The position numbers were made by a program, and so were the translations under genes. Positions 1 through 9,824 of a stretch of 51,913 bases of DNA are shown here, one piece after another (the first letter of the stretch is position 1; every line of letters starts with the position of its first letter). The stretch comes from an uncultured Bacteroidales bacterium (GTDB lineage: Bacteria; Bacteroidota; Bacteroidia; Bacteroidales; Paludibacteraceae): positions 1 to 51,913 of the forward strand of contig ONJT01000018.1 in NCBI GenBank assembly GCA_900318245.1, written 5' to 3'. The notes beneath the pieces are model-generated. The model searched no databases. It saw only the letters and a list, made by a program, of their open reading frames with translations, and had not been told where the DNA came from.

Positions 1-249
1 GGCTTTGTTCATTGTGCGATGGAGGATTGCCTTGACTTGGCAATCCGAACGGAAGGAGCCGCGGGGAGCGATGCTCCGACCATAGACAAGTATCCCGCGT
101 TTTGTAATAGTTGTCCGCTATCCTTCCGCACGGTAGATTCGATTGATTATAAGAAAGCGATGTTGATTTTTTACGAACAGAATAATCTGCATGCCTTCAA
201 AAAGATTTTCATTGATCAATACGAATTTGCAGTAAGAGAATACTTCTAA
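1..249 (+). CDS. Fic/DOC-family protein, C-terminal fragment (5' end outside window)
   Basis: The frame is open from the first base of the window, so the start lies upstream. The visible 82 residues contain PLSFRTVDSIDYKKAMLIFY followed by a helix rich in F and E ending FAVREYF. This matches the region after the catalytic motif in Fic proteins, where a 'PLSF.DV...Y..AML..YE.N' stretch is followed by an F-rich terminal helix. Fic proteins usually transfer AMP or another nucleotide to target proteins. The HxFx(D/E)GN(G/K)R catalytic loop is upstream and not visible, so activity cannot be judged. The first ~30 residues fit Fic less well than the end. A strong terminator follows directly. The assignment rests on the terminal pattern only. 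Confidence 0.55.
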   Translation, partial: GFVHCAMEDCLDLAIRTEGAAGSDAPTIDKYPAFCNSCPLSFRTVDSIDYKKAMLIFYEQNNLHAFKKIFIDQYEFAVREYF

Positions 250-253
250 AACC

Positions 254-286
254 AATCAGGGCGACTCACCGAGCCGCCCTGATTTT
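254..286. terminator. Bidirectional intrinsic terminator
   Basis: A perfect 10-bp stem (AATCAGGGCG / CGCCCTGATT) with a ~10-base loop is followed by TTTT. It lies between the Fic-like gene and the converging minus-strand surface-protein operon, so it can end both. Confidence 0.85.
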
Positions 287-300
287 CTATGGCACATTTA

Positions 301-387
301 CTATTTCACCTGTTGCCCGGTGATGGTATAGATTCTATCTCCGCAGACAATCCGCTTCTATATCATTCCATCATCGAGCACATGCAT
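301..387 (-). pseudogene. Orphan C-terminal tail remnant of a cargo-type surface protein
   Basis: Read on the minus strand in a frame different from the overlapping barrel gene, this stretch ends KRIVCGDRIYTITGQQVK and a stop codon. It closely matches the last ~18 residues of three intact proteins here (for example GDKIYTLTGQEVK in the LRR protein at 10758). An in-frame TAG sits just before it, after VLDDGMI, so it cannot be made as part of a longer protein as the sequence stands. It looks like the 3' end of a lost gene left behind the barrel gene. Its length is small, but agreement with the tail pattern is strong. Confidence 0.6.
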
Positions 388-1319
388 CGCCTGCGTTGGA
401 CGGTAGTCTGGCCGGGCCAAAGAGAGATCGCCACTTTTACCCCTGCCGACCACGGCCGGACGGCACGGGTCTTATCCGTTCCGACCAAGCCTTGATATTC
501 ACTCATGAAGGTATAGTGATTGCGCTCGGTAGCAAAGCCGATAGGAATATGTTTGCCCGATTTCATCGATGCAAAATCCATCGGCATCCATTGTACATAA
601 GCTGCCACCACCAGCTGTGCTCTCTCGCTTAAACGCATGATTATACCTGCTTCCGCATACGCCGAGAAACCCATCGGACGGATCCTGGAACCGAACGAAG
701 CCTCTTGGCGGGGATAGTTCTCTGTCTCGAACCGTCCGGGCAGGTCATGGAGCAGCAATCGCCATTGTTCATACCATCCCGTATGGGTCACTTCGCCTGA
801 GAGGAGGGTATAGGTGGATCGCAGCGGGGCAGAGAGCAATGCACCTACTGCCGCATGTAGCCCGCAGCGGGCGTCCGTACTGGCGAAATGGCGGAAACGC
901 AGACCTATTGGTATCTGCAACAACCACATCTGCTCACGCTCCTTCCAGTCGTTGAAGGATGCCCGGTGGGTGTATTCTTCGCCCATGTAGTCTCGCAGCC
1001 TCCCGCCGTCCGCAGCCGTGCGCCATTCCATCGGCTCGGTCAGCATGGCGGTGGTGGCGATACGCGTGAGCCGGACTCCTGTCTGCAGACCCGCTATCGG
1101 AAGGAAGAACCATGTATAGCCTGCGCCGACAGAGAACGAAGGAGCAACAAACGTCCTTCCGCCGTCTAACTCATAACCCAGACCGCCGACGCCGCCACCG
1201 ACCTCTATGTCGATATAATGACTCGGAGAGAACGCGTTTTGCGACCAGCTCATGCCTCCTCCGGTCCCTAACAACCAGAGAACCAGCACCCATACCCTAT
1301 GACTTGCGCGAATTTGCAT
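363..1319 (-). CDS. Predicted outer-membrane beta-barrel protein
   Basis: 318 residues with an N-terminal signal peptide (residues ~8-26, ending SWS-Q). It then alternates glycine/aromatic strands typical of the 8-12 stranded barrels called porin-family or PorT-like in Bacteroidota. The last recognisable strand is AGVKVAISLW. The residues after it (PGQTT to SMME) look like non-barrel read-through into the orphan tail described at 301-387. It is the last gene of a four-gene minus-strand operon, 9 bases after the GLUG protein. A similar large-surface-protein plus barrel pair exists at 12834-15535, which suggests that the barrel serves its neighbour, for example as a surface anchor or export partner. 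That role is inference. Confidence 0.7.
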   Translation of the reverse strand: MQIRASHRVWVLVLWLLGTGGGMSWSQNAFSPSHYIDIEVGGGVGGLGYELDGGRTFVAPSFSVGAGYTWFFLPIAGLQTGVRLTRIATTAMLTEPMEWRTAADGGRLRDYMGEEYTHRASFNDWKEREQMWLLQIPIGLRFRHFASTDARCGLHAAVGALLSAPLRSTYTLLSGEVTHTGWYEQWRLLLHDLPGRFETENYPRQEASFGSRIRPMGFSAYAEAGIIMRLSERAQLVVAAYVQWMPMDFASMKSGKHIPIGFATERNHYTFMSEYQGLVGTDKTRAVRPWSAGVKVAISLWPGQTTVQRRRCMCSMME

Positions 1320-1328
1320 CGGTTATAC

Positions 1329-4300
1329 TTATTGTATCTTTTGCCCCGTCGCCGTATATCGTTGATCGCCTACCACCAGCACTAATTGCCCGTTCTCGAT
1401 GATTTTTCTACATTTCCTTTCGCTTTCTACCTCTTCTACTCCCTGCCTGGGGTACATCGCGTAGAGACAACTGCGATAAACCGTTCCGTCTGCTGTCGTC
1501 ATCTCCACTTGATAGATGCCGTCCAGTGAAGGGTTCTCGTGGAGAAACTGGTCGGTCTCACCGCTTAGCATCACCCCGTCGCGATACCACTGATACGCTA
1601 CGAAAGTAAGTTCGCCTTCGGTGTGCATACCACTGTTATCGACATAGACCACGTCCTCTCCTTTGCGCCGTACGTAGCCGTCCAGGTTGATCGTAAAGGT
1701 CATCTTCTGCGGCTTCGCCTGCTTGCATTTCTCCGGCACGTCTTCATCGGTATAAAAGCGGATTGTCACCTCCTGCGGTCCCAGGGGCACACGTTTGGGT
1801 AGAGGTACTTCTATGACATCCTCTTCCGGCAGAAAAGCACCGATGGAATCGCGGAAACCTGCTTCTTTGGAGGCTTGTGGGAAATATAGGTCGAAGCGTT
1901 CCGGCGCACCGCTGGTAACCGTGTAGGCAATCTTCAGATGGTTCTCCGTTTCGCATACAGATACCTCCGGCGCTACCTCTACCGCCGGCACCGGCAGCAC
2001 CTCGCTCACCAGTGTCACCTCCATCGGGCAGCCTTCGTGAGTCTCATCCGCCGCCACAAACCGCTCTTTGTCTCCCGCAAAACGGAAGGTCTGCGTATGT
2101 CCGTCTGCAAACGTATAGGTGTATTCGTACGGCAGATCACCGGCGCAGATGACAATACTCTCTGTCTTCTTCTCTGCTCTGCCGAAACGCCACGAGGCTT
2201 TGCCCTCCGACACCTGCCATTCGCCCTCGCAGAGGACGTTCTTTACTGCCCTTTGCAAGAAGATACTCACCGGCGCCGTCAGGTGGTACTTTCCTAACGG
2301 GATAGCTGTGTTCAGTATGGGCGCGTCTATATGAAGTGTGTCAAACGGCTTCGTGTCCATACTGCCGCGATAGAGCAGCCAGCAATACTGGAACAAGCTA
2401 CCCGCCTCTCCTTGCGCAGGCTCTTCTTCGCCAATACGGGCGGTTATCTCGTCCGGCACACCGGCGTCAGTACATACCTGCAGATCAAACGGCTCAATAC
2501 TTCCGGCGCTGTATCCGCCGTAAACGGTGATACGCACACTGCCCCTTGAGGTGAGCCAGTCCATCAGACCCGTGTCGTCCTTCACTTGCCGCGTGAAGAC
2601 ATACGTATTGCCCGCATCCATCAGTATTTTTTCCAAGGGCAGGAAGGTCGTGTCGCTCTCAGGAATCTCCTCTCCGTTGCAGAGCCATCGGTAGGAATAA
2701 ATCCCGTTTCCGCCGGAGACAGTGTCTGTCTCATGGATCGTGTCCGTACATTCCGGGGTACACAGATTGCGGCTGAAACTCTCGATGGAACCGGGGTTTA
2801 TTGCTTCAAAAACCACCACTACATGCGGGTTTCTGGACTCGGTCATACTGGCCTTGCACGCCTCTTCCCGGACGCTTCGCGTGAAGGTGTACATGCCGGT
2901 TTTCTCAAAGATATAGGTCACCGAAGGAGTCTCTACCTGTTCTTCGTTGATATACAACGGATTACGGGTGTCGTCCGGCATGGGTTTCCAACTCCTTTCT
3001 TCTACGACCCACTCGCTCCTCTTAAGTACCCATTTATAGTGAAACACCTCTCCGCCTCCGGACGCGTCTTGGATACTATGGATGGTCGCCGTCATCGGCA
3101 GAATGCCGTAGAGCGTGTCGGGTTCCTTGGCTAACTCTCCCGGATCGAACTCCTTTCGCACTTTCAGGAACAACCTCCCCTGCGACCGCGTCCACTCGGT
3201 CTTGCATTGCGCGTCATGTACATCGCGGCGGAAGGCGTAATCGCCCGGCACGTCGGTCGGCATGGCCCATGCGTTATAATCCTCCTGACACAGCCGGATA
3301 GTGTCCATCGGCAGATAGGTCTTCGAGCCGTCTTCCGCCGTGATCACCGTGTCGCGGATGAGACGATATTGGTAACTGCTCTGCGGGTTCTTCTGCTCGT
3401 CATCTTTACCGCCCGTGGCCTCCTTGCCGCTGTTGTTCTTCTCCTTAAAGAGCACCTCCTCCTCATTCCAACAGGCGGAATATTCGCCGCTCAAGATGCC
3501 GGCGTCGAAAGCCTCATACCCCTTTACAATCGTATAAACTTGCTTCACCGCCGGACCGCAGCTGATCGTCAGGATCACCTCTTGGTTGCCGCAAGGCCTT
3601 CTCACGCCGGCCGATGCTCCCTTGGGATTCGAAATGATGATTACGTCCGGACTCGGCGAGTACCATTCTCCGGAACCAAAAACCGAACTGTTCAGTCTCT
3701 CCAGACCGATACTGTTCCGCGGGCTGTTTCCTTCTGACGGCGCTCCTACACCTTCTGCACGCATGATCGGCACGGTCTCTGCATCCAGATAAACGGACTT
3801 GACGGAAAGCTCCGAGGCGATGTGGTTGGCAAAACAAACCAACTGCGGATGACTTTCATAGCCTCCTGCGGTGCACCGCCATTCGTTTTCAGGATTCTCA
3901 TAATAAGGGCTGAATTCACCGATGAAATCGGACGATTTGGCGATGGCGTATCGGGTGTTGTCCGTGAGGATCGGGTCCGAACCTCCGTAACCTGTAGCGT
4001 ACATGCGCGTCAGCTGTTGGTCGAAATAAACCATCGTCAGATTCGTCTCTGGCGCTTCGTTTTTGCCGAATAGCGCGCCTACATGGTCGGTGCCCTTGCA
4101 ATACCCCATGTTATAACAGTTGTTCAGAACCGCTGAGGCTTTGTTAAACCCCACCAATCCGCCTACATGGTTGTTGCCGTCGGTGATGATTCCGGCGTTG
4201 TACGAATAGCTGATCCCGCCGTAGTTAGTACCTACCAGACCACCGATATTATCGCCGTTGTGCGCGATGATCTGCGCCATGTTAAAGCAATGATGTATCT

Positions 4301-4784
4301 GCCCGCGATTGACTCCTACCACACATCCTACGTTACTCGCTGCATCCGTCATGATCTGCCCTTGCGCGATACCCAAATGGTGAATAACCGCCGCGTTTCC
4401 GCTTTCGGCAATCAACCCTGCACCGGCGGGGAGGAGCGAAGAGAGTATATATAGATTGTAAATCACATGGTTGCCTCCGTCTAACTCGCCCTGAAATGGC
4501 ATGGCGGCACTGCCTATCGGTTGCCAACTCGAAGGGGTGGCTCCGTTGCCGCCTAAATCAAGGTCCGCAGCCAGACGAACTGTCTTTCCCGCAAAATCAT
4601 CCGTACGGCTCGCAGAGGCGATCCAGGCTAACTCTTCTGCCGTCCGAATCGTATAGATTTCTCCGTTGAAATCGGGCATTTGTGTACCTCCGCTCCAGGG
4701 TGTCAGACTCTGCGCAAAGGTATGGGGCGCCCCTAATACCATGCTTATCAGCACAGTATTTATCCACATAAATACGCGTGTCAT
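1329..4784 (-). CDS. Large secreted GLUG-repeat / Ig-like surface protein with compact C-terminal tail
   Basis: 1151 residues. The signal peptide spans residues 1-25 (ending TFAQ). Residues ~130-250 hold GLUG repeats (GGLVGTNYGG, GGLVGFNKAS, GALFGKN), a motif known from adhesins. The middle (~440-1000) has several Cys-paired Ig- or PKD-like modules of the type YRWLCNGEE / YQYRLIRDT. A last Ig-like module (AYQWYRDGVMLSGETDQFL) resembles the one in the adhesin at 13745. The final residues KIIENGQLVLVVGDQRYTAT then GQKIQ form the compact tail shared with neighbours, a candidate T9SS sorting signal. It sits 10 bases after the LRR gene in the same operon. Ligand unknown. Confidence 0.75.
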   Translation of the reverse strand: MTRVFMWINTVLISMVLGAPHTFAQSLTPWSGGTQMPDFNGEIYTIRTAEELAWIASASRTDDFAGKTVRLAADLDLGGNGATPSSWQPIGSAAMPFQGELDGGNHVIYNLYILSSLLPAGAGLIAESGNAAVIHHLGIAQGQIMTDAASNVGCVVGVNRGQIHHCFNMAQIIAHNGDNIGGLVGTNYGGISYSYNAGIITDGNNHVGGLVGFNKASAVLNNCYNMGYCKGTDHVGALFGKNEAPETNLTMVYFDQQLTRMYATGYGGSDPILTDNTRYAIAKSSDFIGEFSPYYENPENEWRCTAGGYESHPQLVCFANHIASELSVKSVYLDAETVPIMRAEGVGAPSEGNSPRNSIGLERLNSSVFGSGEWYSPSPDVIIISNPKGASAGVRRPCGNQEVILTISCGPAVKQVYTIVKGYEAFDAGILSGEYSACWNEEEVLFKEKNNSGKEATGGKDDEQKNPQSSYQYRLIRDTVITAEDGSKTYLPMDTIRLCQEDYNAWAMPTDVPGDYAFRRDVHDAQCKTEWTRSQGRLFLKVRKEFDPGELAKEPDTLYGILPMTATIHSIQDASGGGEVFHYKWVLKRSEWVVEERSWKPMPDDTRNPLYINEEQVETPSVTYIFEKTGMYTFTRSVREEACKASMTESRNPHVVVVFEAINPGSIESFSRNLCTPECTDTIHETDTVSGGNGIYSYRWLCNGEEIPESDTTFLPLEKILMDAGNTYVFTRQVKDDTGLMDWLTSRGSVRITVYGGYSAGSIEPFDLQVCTDAGVPDEITARIGEEEPAQGEAGSLFQYCWLLYRGSMDTKPFDTLHIDAPILNTAIPLGKYHLTAPVSIFLQRAVKNVLCEGEWQVSEGKASWRFGRAEKKTESIVICAGDLPYEYTYTFADGHTQTFRFAGDKERFVAADETHEGCPMEVTLVSEVLPVPAVEVAPEVSVCETENHLKIAYTVTSGAPERFDLYFPQASKEAGFRDSIGAFLPEEDVIEVPLPKRVPLGPQEVTIRFYTDEDVPEKCKQAKPQKMTFTINLDGYVRRKGEDVVYVDNSGMHTEGELTFVAYQWYRDGVMLSGETDQFLHENPSLDGIYQVEMTTADGTVYRSCLYAMYPRQGVEEVESERKCRKIIENGQLVLVVGDQRYTATGQKIQ

Positions 4785-4794
4785 AAAATCTTGC

Positions 4795-6630
4795 TTACTC
4801 GATGCGTTTTCCGGTTATATCGTAGATACCTTGCGGTGTAATAAAGAGAAGTCTTCCTTCAATAATGGCTTTTTTCCCTGCCTCCTCCGAACCGGTTTCC
4901 TCGATGCCGGAGGGCTTCCCTTCCGGATTGCTCGGAATAACCGGCGGCGTGGGAATGACCTCATAACTGCCTCTCACATCGTCTCCGGGATAACCCGTCG
5001 TGGCAAAGTCTCCGAAATATACGTGAAGCGGAGTGCCCTTTTCGTTCAGCGCTGAGAGCACATAATTATACCGCGAAGCAACTTCCAAACCGGTAACTTT
5101 GAAGGACAACGTATACGGTTGACTGTCATCGGCATCGCTCATCGAGGCGTTCCTGCCCGGCGCAAAGGAAATGCCGAGCAAACGGCCTCGGGAGTCCAGC
5201 GTGAGCGAACAGAATTTCGCGCCATCCTTGTAAATATCTATCTCATACGAGTGCGCAGCACTATCCGTCGGCCATGTGAAGTCGGCTGTCGTCTCTGCCG
5301 CTTCTACTTTGACAGTGCGCTGGATCATCGCCGAATCGGGTACATCCGCCATGCGGAATCGTCCCCAGTACTCATGTTCGCGATACAACTTGCGGCTGTC
5401 CGGCAACACACTCAACCATGCACTATCGGGAATGTCTGCCAATGTGCCTTCGGTAACCATCGGCGGTACTGCTGCCCAAACGGTGATATGCGTAACGGCA
5501 CTATCTCCTTTGAAGGCGTTGTCGCCGATAAGCGTCACGTTCTTTCCAATAGAGATTTCACGCAAGGCACCCCAGTTTTCAAAGGCATTGCCGCCAACGG
5601 CTACCACTTTATCAGGGATATAAAGCGAGTCCTGACCGGTAATATTACTAAACGCATTCTCTCCTATATAAGTCACCCGTTCGGGTATGCGGACATCAGC
5701 CAATAGATTGCAGTTATAGAACACATTCGCGCCTATCTCCGTCAGGTTTTCTGGCAATTCCGCTTTCTCAAGCAGTACACAACTCTCAAAAGCACCCGAA
5801 CCTATCTTTTGCAAAGTGGTAGGCAGAGAGACATACGTCATCTTTTTGCATTCTTGAAAGGCATATTTGCCGATTTCCTTCACACCCTCCGGCAAAACAA
5901 TACTGTCTCCATTATATTCATGACACAGGTAGTTGGGAATATACTCCACGCTGTCCCCGAAAATGATTTTCTTAAATGACAACGCATATCCCGAACCGAT
6001 ATCCAGAGGACTGTCCCAGTCTCTCGTCGGGTCAGTCGGGTGTTTCGCATTCCAAACAACGGCATCCAAATTAGGAAAACTCCACCAACCTATCTGTTTG
6101 TTAGATTTGAATGTGGCAGGAATATAGAGCGTGTCGCGTAACAAGATAGACTTGTCATTCCCTTGAGCATCCCAGTTATGAAATATCATACCTGCAATGG
6201 TTTCCAGGCAATCGGACCATTTAACCTTTGTTAAGGCATTGCAACCGAAGAACACGCCTCGTCCTATATACTTTACGCCGCGACCTAAATCGCAGTATTG
6301 CAGCGCGCTACAGGAATGAAAAGCATATTCGCCTACTGAATCGACAGAAGAGGCAAATACCACTGTGTCCAATTGGGTAAATGAGTACGAGAACGCACTT
6401 GTGCAGACAGAAGTTACTCCTTCTCCTATCTCTACGCGTTTTATGCTGGAGGCATACGTTCTAAAGGAGTTGTTGGTCATAGACCCTTCGCCCGTGATAC
6501 GTAACACACATGAGGAGTCATTATACTCCCATACTACATTCTCGCCGCACACGCCGTTATAAACCGTCGCGTAGGCGCTGCTTGCCATCATCGTCAGGCA
6601 AACAAGAATAATAGATACTTTCGTTTTCAT
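4795..6630 (-). CDS. BspA-like leucine-rich repeat surface protein with Fn3-like domain and compact tail
   Basis: 611 residues. Signal peptide 1-21 (MASSAYA). Residues ~60-400 are LRR_5/BspA-type repeats (IGENAFSN, IGDNAFKG, VGEYAFHS, each followed by C..L..V.LP). These are found in adhesins of oral and gut Bacteroidales. Residues ~430-535 form a fibronectin-III-like domain (ADFTWPTDSA ... YNYVLSALNEKG). A proline-rich linker and the tail GRLLFITPQGIYDITGKRIE follow. The C-terminal ~230 residues are nearly identical to those of the protein at 10758, while the LRR parts differ. No own promoter is seen; it lies 9 bases after the preceding gene. Confidence 0.85.
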   Translation of the reverse strand: MKTKVSIILVCLTMMASSAYATVYNGVCGENVVWEYNDSSCVLRITGEGSMTNNSFRTYASSIKRVEIGEGVTSVCTSAFSYSFTQLDTVVFASSVDSVGEYAFHSCSALQYCDLGRGVKYIGRGVFFGCNALTKVKWSDCLETIAGMIFHNWDAQGNDKSILLRDTLYIPATFKSNKQIGWWSFPNLDAVVWNAKHPTDPTRDWDSPLDIGSGYALSFKKIIFGDSVEYIPNYLCHEYNGDSIVLPEGVKEIGKYAFQECKKMTYVSLPTTLQKIGSGAFESCVLLEKAELPENLTEIGANVFYNCNLLADVRIPERVTYIGENAFSNITGQDSLYIPDKVVAVGGNAFENWGALREISIGKNVTLIGDNAFKGDSAVTHITVWAAVPPMVTEGTLADIPDSAWLSVLPDSRKLYREHEYWGRFRMADVPDSAMIQRTVKVEAAETTADFTWPTDSAAHSYEIDIYKDGAKFCSLTLDSRGRLLGISFAPGRNASMSDADDSQPYTLSFKVTGLEVASRYNYVLSALNEKGTPLHVYFGDFATTGYPGDDVRGSYEVIPTPPVIPSNPEGKPSGIEETGSEEAGKKAIIEGRLLFITPQGIYDITGKRIE

Positions 6631-6639
6631 GGTCGTATA

Positions 6640-9600
6640 TTATTTGATTTGGGTTCCTTGAATGGTATATTCCGCCTCCCCGCGACGGATGATAATTTGT
6701 CCGTCTCTCAGGAACTTGTCTACATTCTCTTTTTCCCCGATGAAATCGATATCTTCTGTACCTTCACTCGTCCCTTTTGTGCGGAACGAACCATGGGTGG
6801 ATTCAAATGCTTTTTCTTCTGCATTGCGTCCCACTATAGTGTACCAATACTGCGTGCCTGCCGTCAGGCCTTCCAATGTATAACTGAATTGTTCCACTTC
6901 GGCATATCTTTTCGGTGCATGACGTACAAAATTAATAGAAATCACCTTTCCTGTTTTGTCAAACACCACATAGCAAATCTCTTCTGCTTGCGCCGCGTCT
7001 CTGTACACATGCAGCACGTATGTCTCCGCGCCTTCTACTGCTCCCCATGTAAACTTCTTGGAGACCTTCGCGCAATGCCGTGTAATGATACTCGCTTATC
7101 GAGTTGGCATAATGGTTGGTAAAATCAACATATTGGATCTGTTTGATACGTCTGTCGGCTACGGGACTGAAAGAAGGTCTGTTGTTTATATTGACGCGCT
7201 CTTCTTTCATGCCGTACGATGCAGGAGAAAGTACCGGTTCCTCCGACAAAGAATTGCCGTAACTGAACGCCCATTGTTGCGCATCTTCTATTCCGCGTTC
7301 GCAGGTCCCGCCTTGTGCAATCAGAGACAGCACATTGCCATCCTCATCAAACTCCGCCCGCTTGCTGTAGGCATTGTTGGACACGCCGGAGCAATAGAAC
7401 TCGTTTTTGGTGGTATTCCATTTGTAGTTGTCCGCCGTCGTCCAGTCTTCCGCATCGCCGGCATAGTAATAAACAGACCGTGTATCAGGTCTCAGTGCGG
7501 TCTTGTCTGCGTTCATGGCAAACGTCGTGCGCTCAACCACGCGCTGCAACTCGTCCAATACGACATAGTCTTGATACTCAGGCACATGCTGCGATTTCCA
7601 TGTTTCATCATTCCTGTCATATGTACCCCACTGAATCACACCATACCATTTCGGGTCTTCGTCATTGCGATAGTAATAGACATATCGCATGTTTGGCACA
7701 TTATATCCGATATTCGCTGTGTAATATGTGATACGCTCTTTTATTCGTCCCTGTTCATCGTAAATCACATCATTGTGGTGCATGGTTTGTGTCAGAACGA
7801 TTTCGTCTCCTTCCCATCCGTAAGTCTCTACGTACAGCAGAATACCTTCTTTAGAATACGAGCTGTAGTTCTTGGTGTGTTTTATGTCTGAAATCTGCCA
7901 AGTCTGTGTGTCTGCGTTTTTATTGTACCACGTCGTTTCCCGTGCTACGTCGGCAGTCATATCATTCGGGAAATAGGTATATTGCTCGTAATATGTTGTA
8001 TCTACAAATTCTTTGTTCTCATTGATGCGATAAGTAATGTGGCTCACTACTCTGCCGATTTCATCATATTGGTTCACTTGCCAACTGCCGTACTTGTCTT
8101 CGGAATTATACCAACCTATTTCATTTCCTATTGTATCGTAGTAGGTTATATTCCCATTATTATAGTTATGGGAATAGATATTGCCATCGGCTCCGATTGA
8201 CATATATCCAACGACATTTTTGGCATATGCATGAAGGATTGTATCATAGGTAAAAGCATAGAAATAACTTGGCTCCCATCGATAGTTCTTCCATTCGTAC
8301 TCAAAGGCAGAAAGCGGTTCGCCGTTTTCGCCTAAACTCACTCGCAAATCCAAACCGGACGTGCATTCCCACTGGTGACTCTCTGTGTTATATGCCTCAT
8401 TCCACCTGTACCAATTTCCGAAGCCATAACGATACGTCTTGTCTATCATACGGGTAATCGGGCTGGCATTCCATTGAAGGCTCGCAGTAAGCGTATATTC
8501 AGGCGTCATTTCCGAAGTCGTGATCCACTCGTCTATTGCGGGACGCTTTTCTTGTGTCTTGGAATAAACCGTTTCTCCCTCGTTGCCGTACTCCGTCCGC
8601 TTGACTGTCCATGTGCCGTCTTGCAGCGTCGTGTCCAGACGCAGCGTGCAACGGCGCTCCGCGTCGTAACTGTAAACGGAGTTGGAATAAGCCGTCAGTA
8701 CACTGTCCGTACTGTATTTCCACGAACGCACGTGTTGCGGATATTCCTTGTTGCCGGTTGCGGTTTTCTCCACCAGATATTCCTCGTCACGCCGGTTGCT
8801 CGTCGCGGTCTTGCGCGTGAACACATCGTCCAGATAGATCTCTGTGGTAGTGATTAACTCTGCTGTATCAATCCAATTATTATAACGTGCATGAGCCCAA
8901 CTCGACTTGCCGGTGATACGCCCGCTGCGGTAATAGGTCTCGTTACCGTTATAGCTGCTTCCCTCGTATGTGCGGATGATGCCGCCGTGCTCATTGTATT
9001 CGGTGCCGCTGTCTATATCACCTTCGTTCCATACTTTTTCCTGTATCCACAACCGGTGGTTGCGATATTTGCTGCGACCGTATGTACTCCATTGGTTCTT
9101 CCATTTCTGCTCTTTCGTATTGAAATAATAACTGATGGATTCCAATGTGCTATCCGTCTCCGCATGGTAATAGCGCGAAGATGGTAGCCAGTTCCCCGCA
9201 GAGTCCAAACGATAAACCGAGTAATCATAATTGCGGATCTGCCGGATCAGATGCCCCTCATCGTCAAAGATATTCCGGTAGGTATCATACGCATAGTCAT
9301 AACGCTGGCTCAATTCAAACGTAGCCTCATCCGGTTTCTGCAAATCGGAGATGTTGAGCGCGGAATCTACTATGTTTTCTGAAGTCCAATGGGTAACCGG
9401 AAACGAGTACTCATACGTAGTATGCTTTCCATCTTCGCCAAAATCACGATACACGTATTTAGCGCAATATGGATTGATGCGGTAGTAATACTCTGTCGCA
9501 TTGATATAATAGATGGTAGTATTGGTTTCTACCATACTATCCGGCGCGTAGAAATAATTCACGTGCTTATACTCTGTTCCTCCGCCTTCGTTACCCGTCC

Positions 9601-9766
9601 GGAGCGTGTTAATACGGATACTGTCCAAACGCCATGCGTAACGATCGGATAAATCCTCCTGCGCGTAGGCGCACGTTCCTTTTAATACTAACGCTGCAAA
9701 GAGCAGAACGAAAAACGTGATTTTTTCCTTAGCCGCAAGGGCACGATTTAGTAAAAACTTTTTCAT
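6640..9766 (-). pseudogene. YD-repeat-like surface protein with Fn3-like domain and tail, interrupted by a frameshift
   Basis: Frame A starts at 9766 with a signal peptide (ending CAYAQ) and encodes ~890 residues of Tyr/Asp-rich repeats such as YDEQGRIKERITYY, YDEIGRVVSHITY and FDDEGHLIRQIRNY. These recall RHS/YD-type repeats. Near 7065-7095 the coding sense passes to another frame: KKFTWGAVEGAETYVLHVYR, an Fn3-like start matching FTWPTDS..SYEIDIYKDG in the LRR neighbours. This continues to 6640 and ends DGQIIIRRGEAEYTIQGTQI-K, the compact tail. Frame A itself runs on to a meaningless end at 6959. The second frame has a stop at ~7100, so the shift lies between. It is either a real mutation, a phase-variable site or an assembly error; no long homopolymer is present there. 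Confidence 0.7.
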
Positions 9767-9792
9767 GCGATTTTATGTTTTAAAATTTGATG

Positions 9793-9824
9793 CAAAATTA
9801 CTGCTTTTTTTCGACATGTGCAAA
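9793..9824 (-). promoter_or_regulatory. Bacteroidota promoter for the 4-gene surface operon
   Basis: On the minus strand: -33 box TTTG (9821-9824), 20-base spacer, -7 box TAATTTTG (9793-9800). The start codon of the YD-repeat gene (9766) follows ~20 bases after the expected start of transcription. The -7 box overlaps the stop codon of the upstream 233-residue gene, so the promoter is packed into that gene's end. The -33 region reads TTTGCACATGTC, an extended form shared with other promoters here. Confidence 0.8.

Noticed and set aside
1329-1500. Reading the compact tail as an ordinary globular domain end
   Set aside because: The same tail follows unrelated domains in several proteins, so it is a separate module; its T9SS role, however, remains inference.
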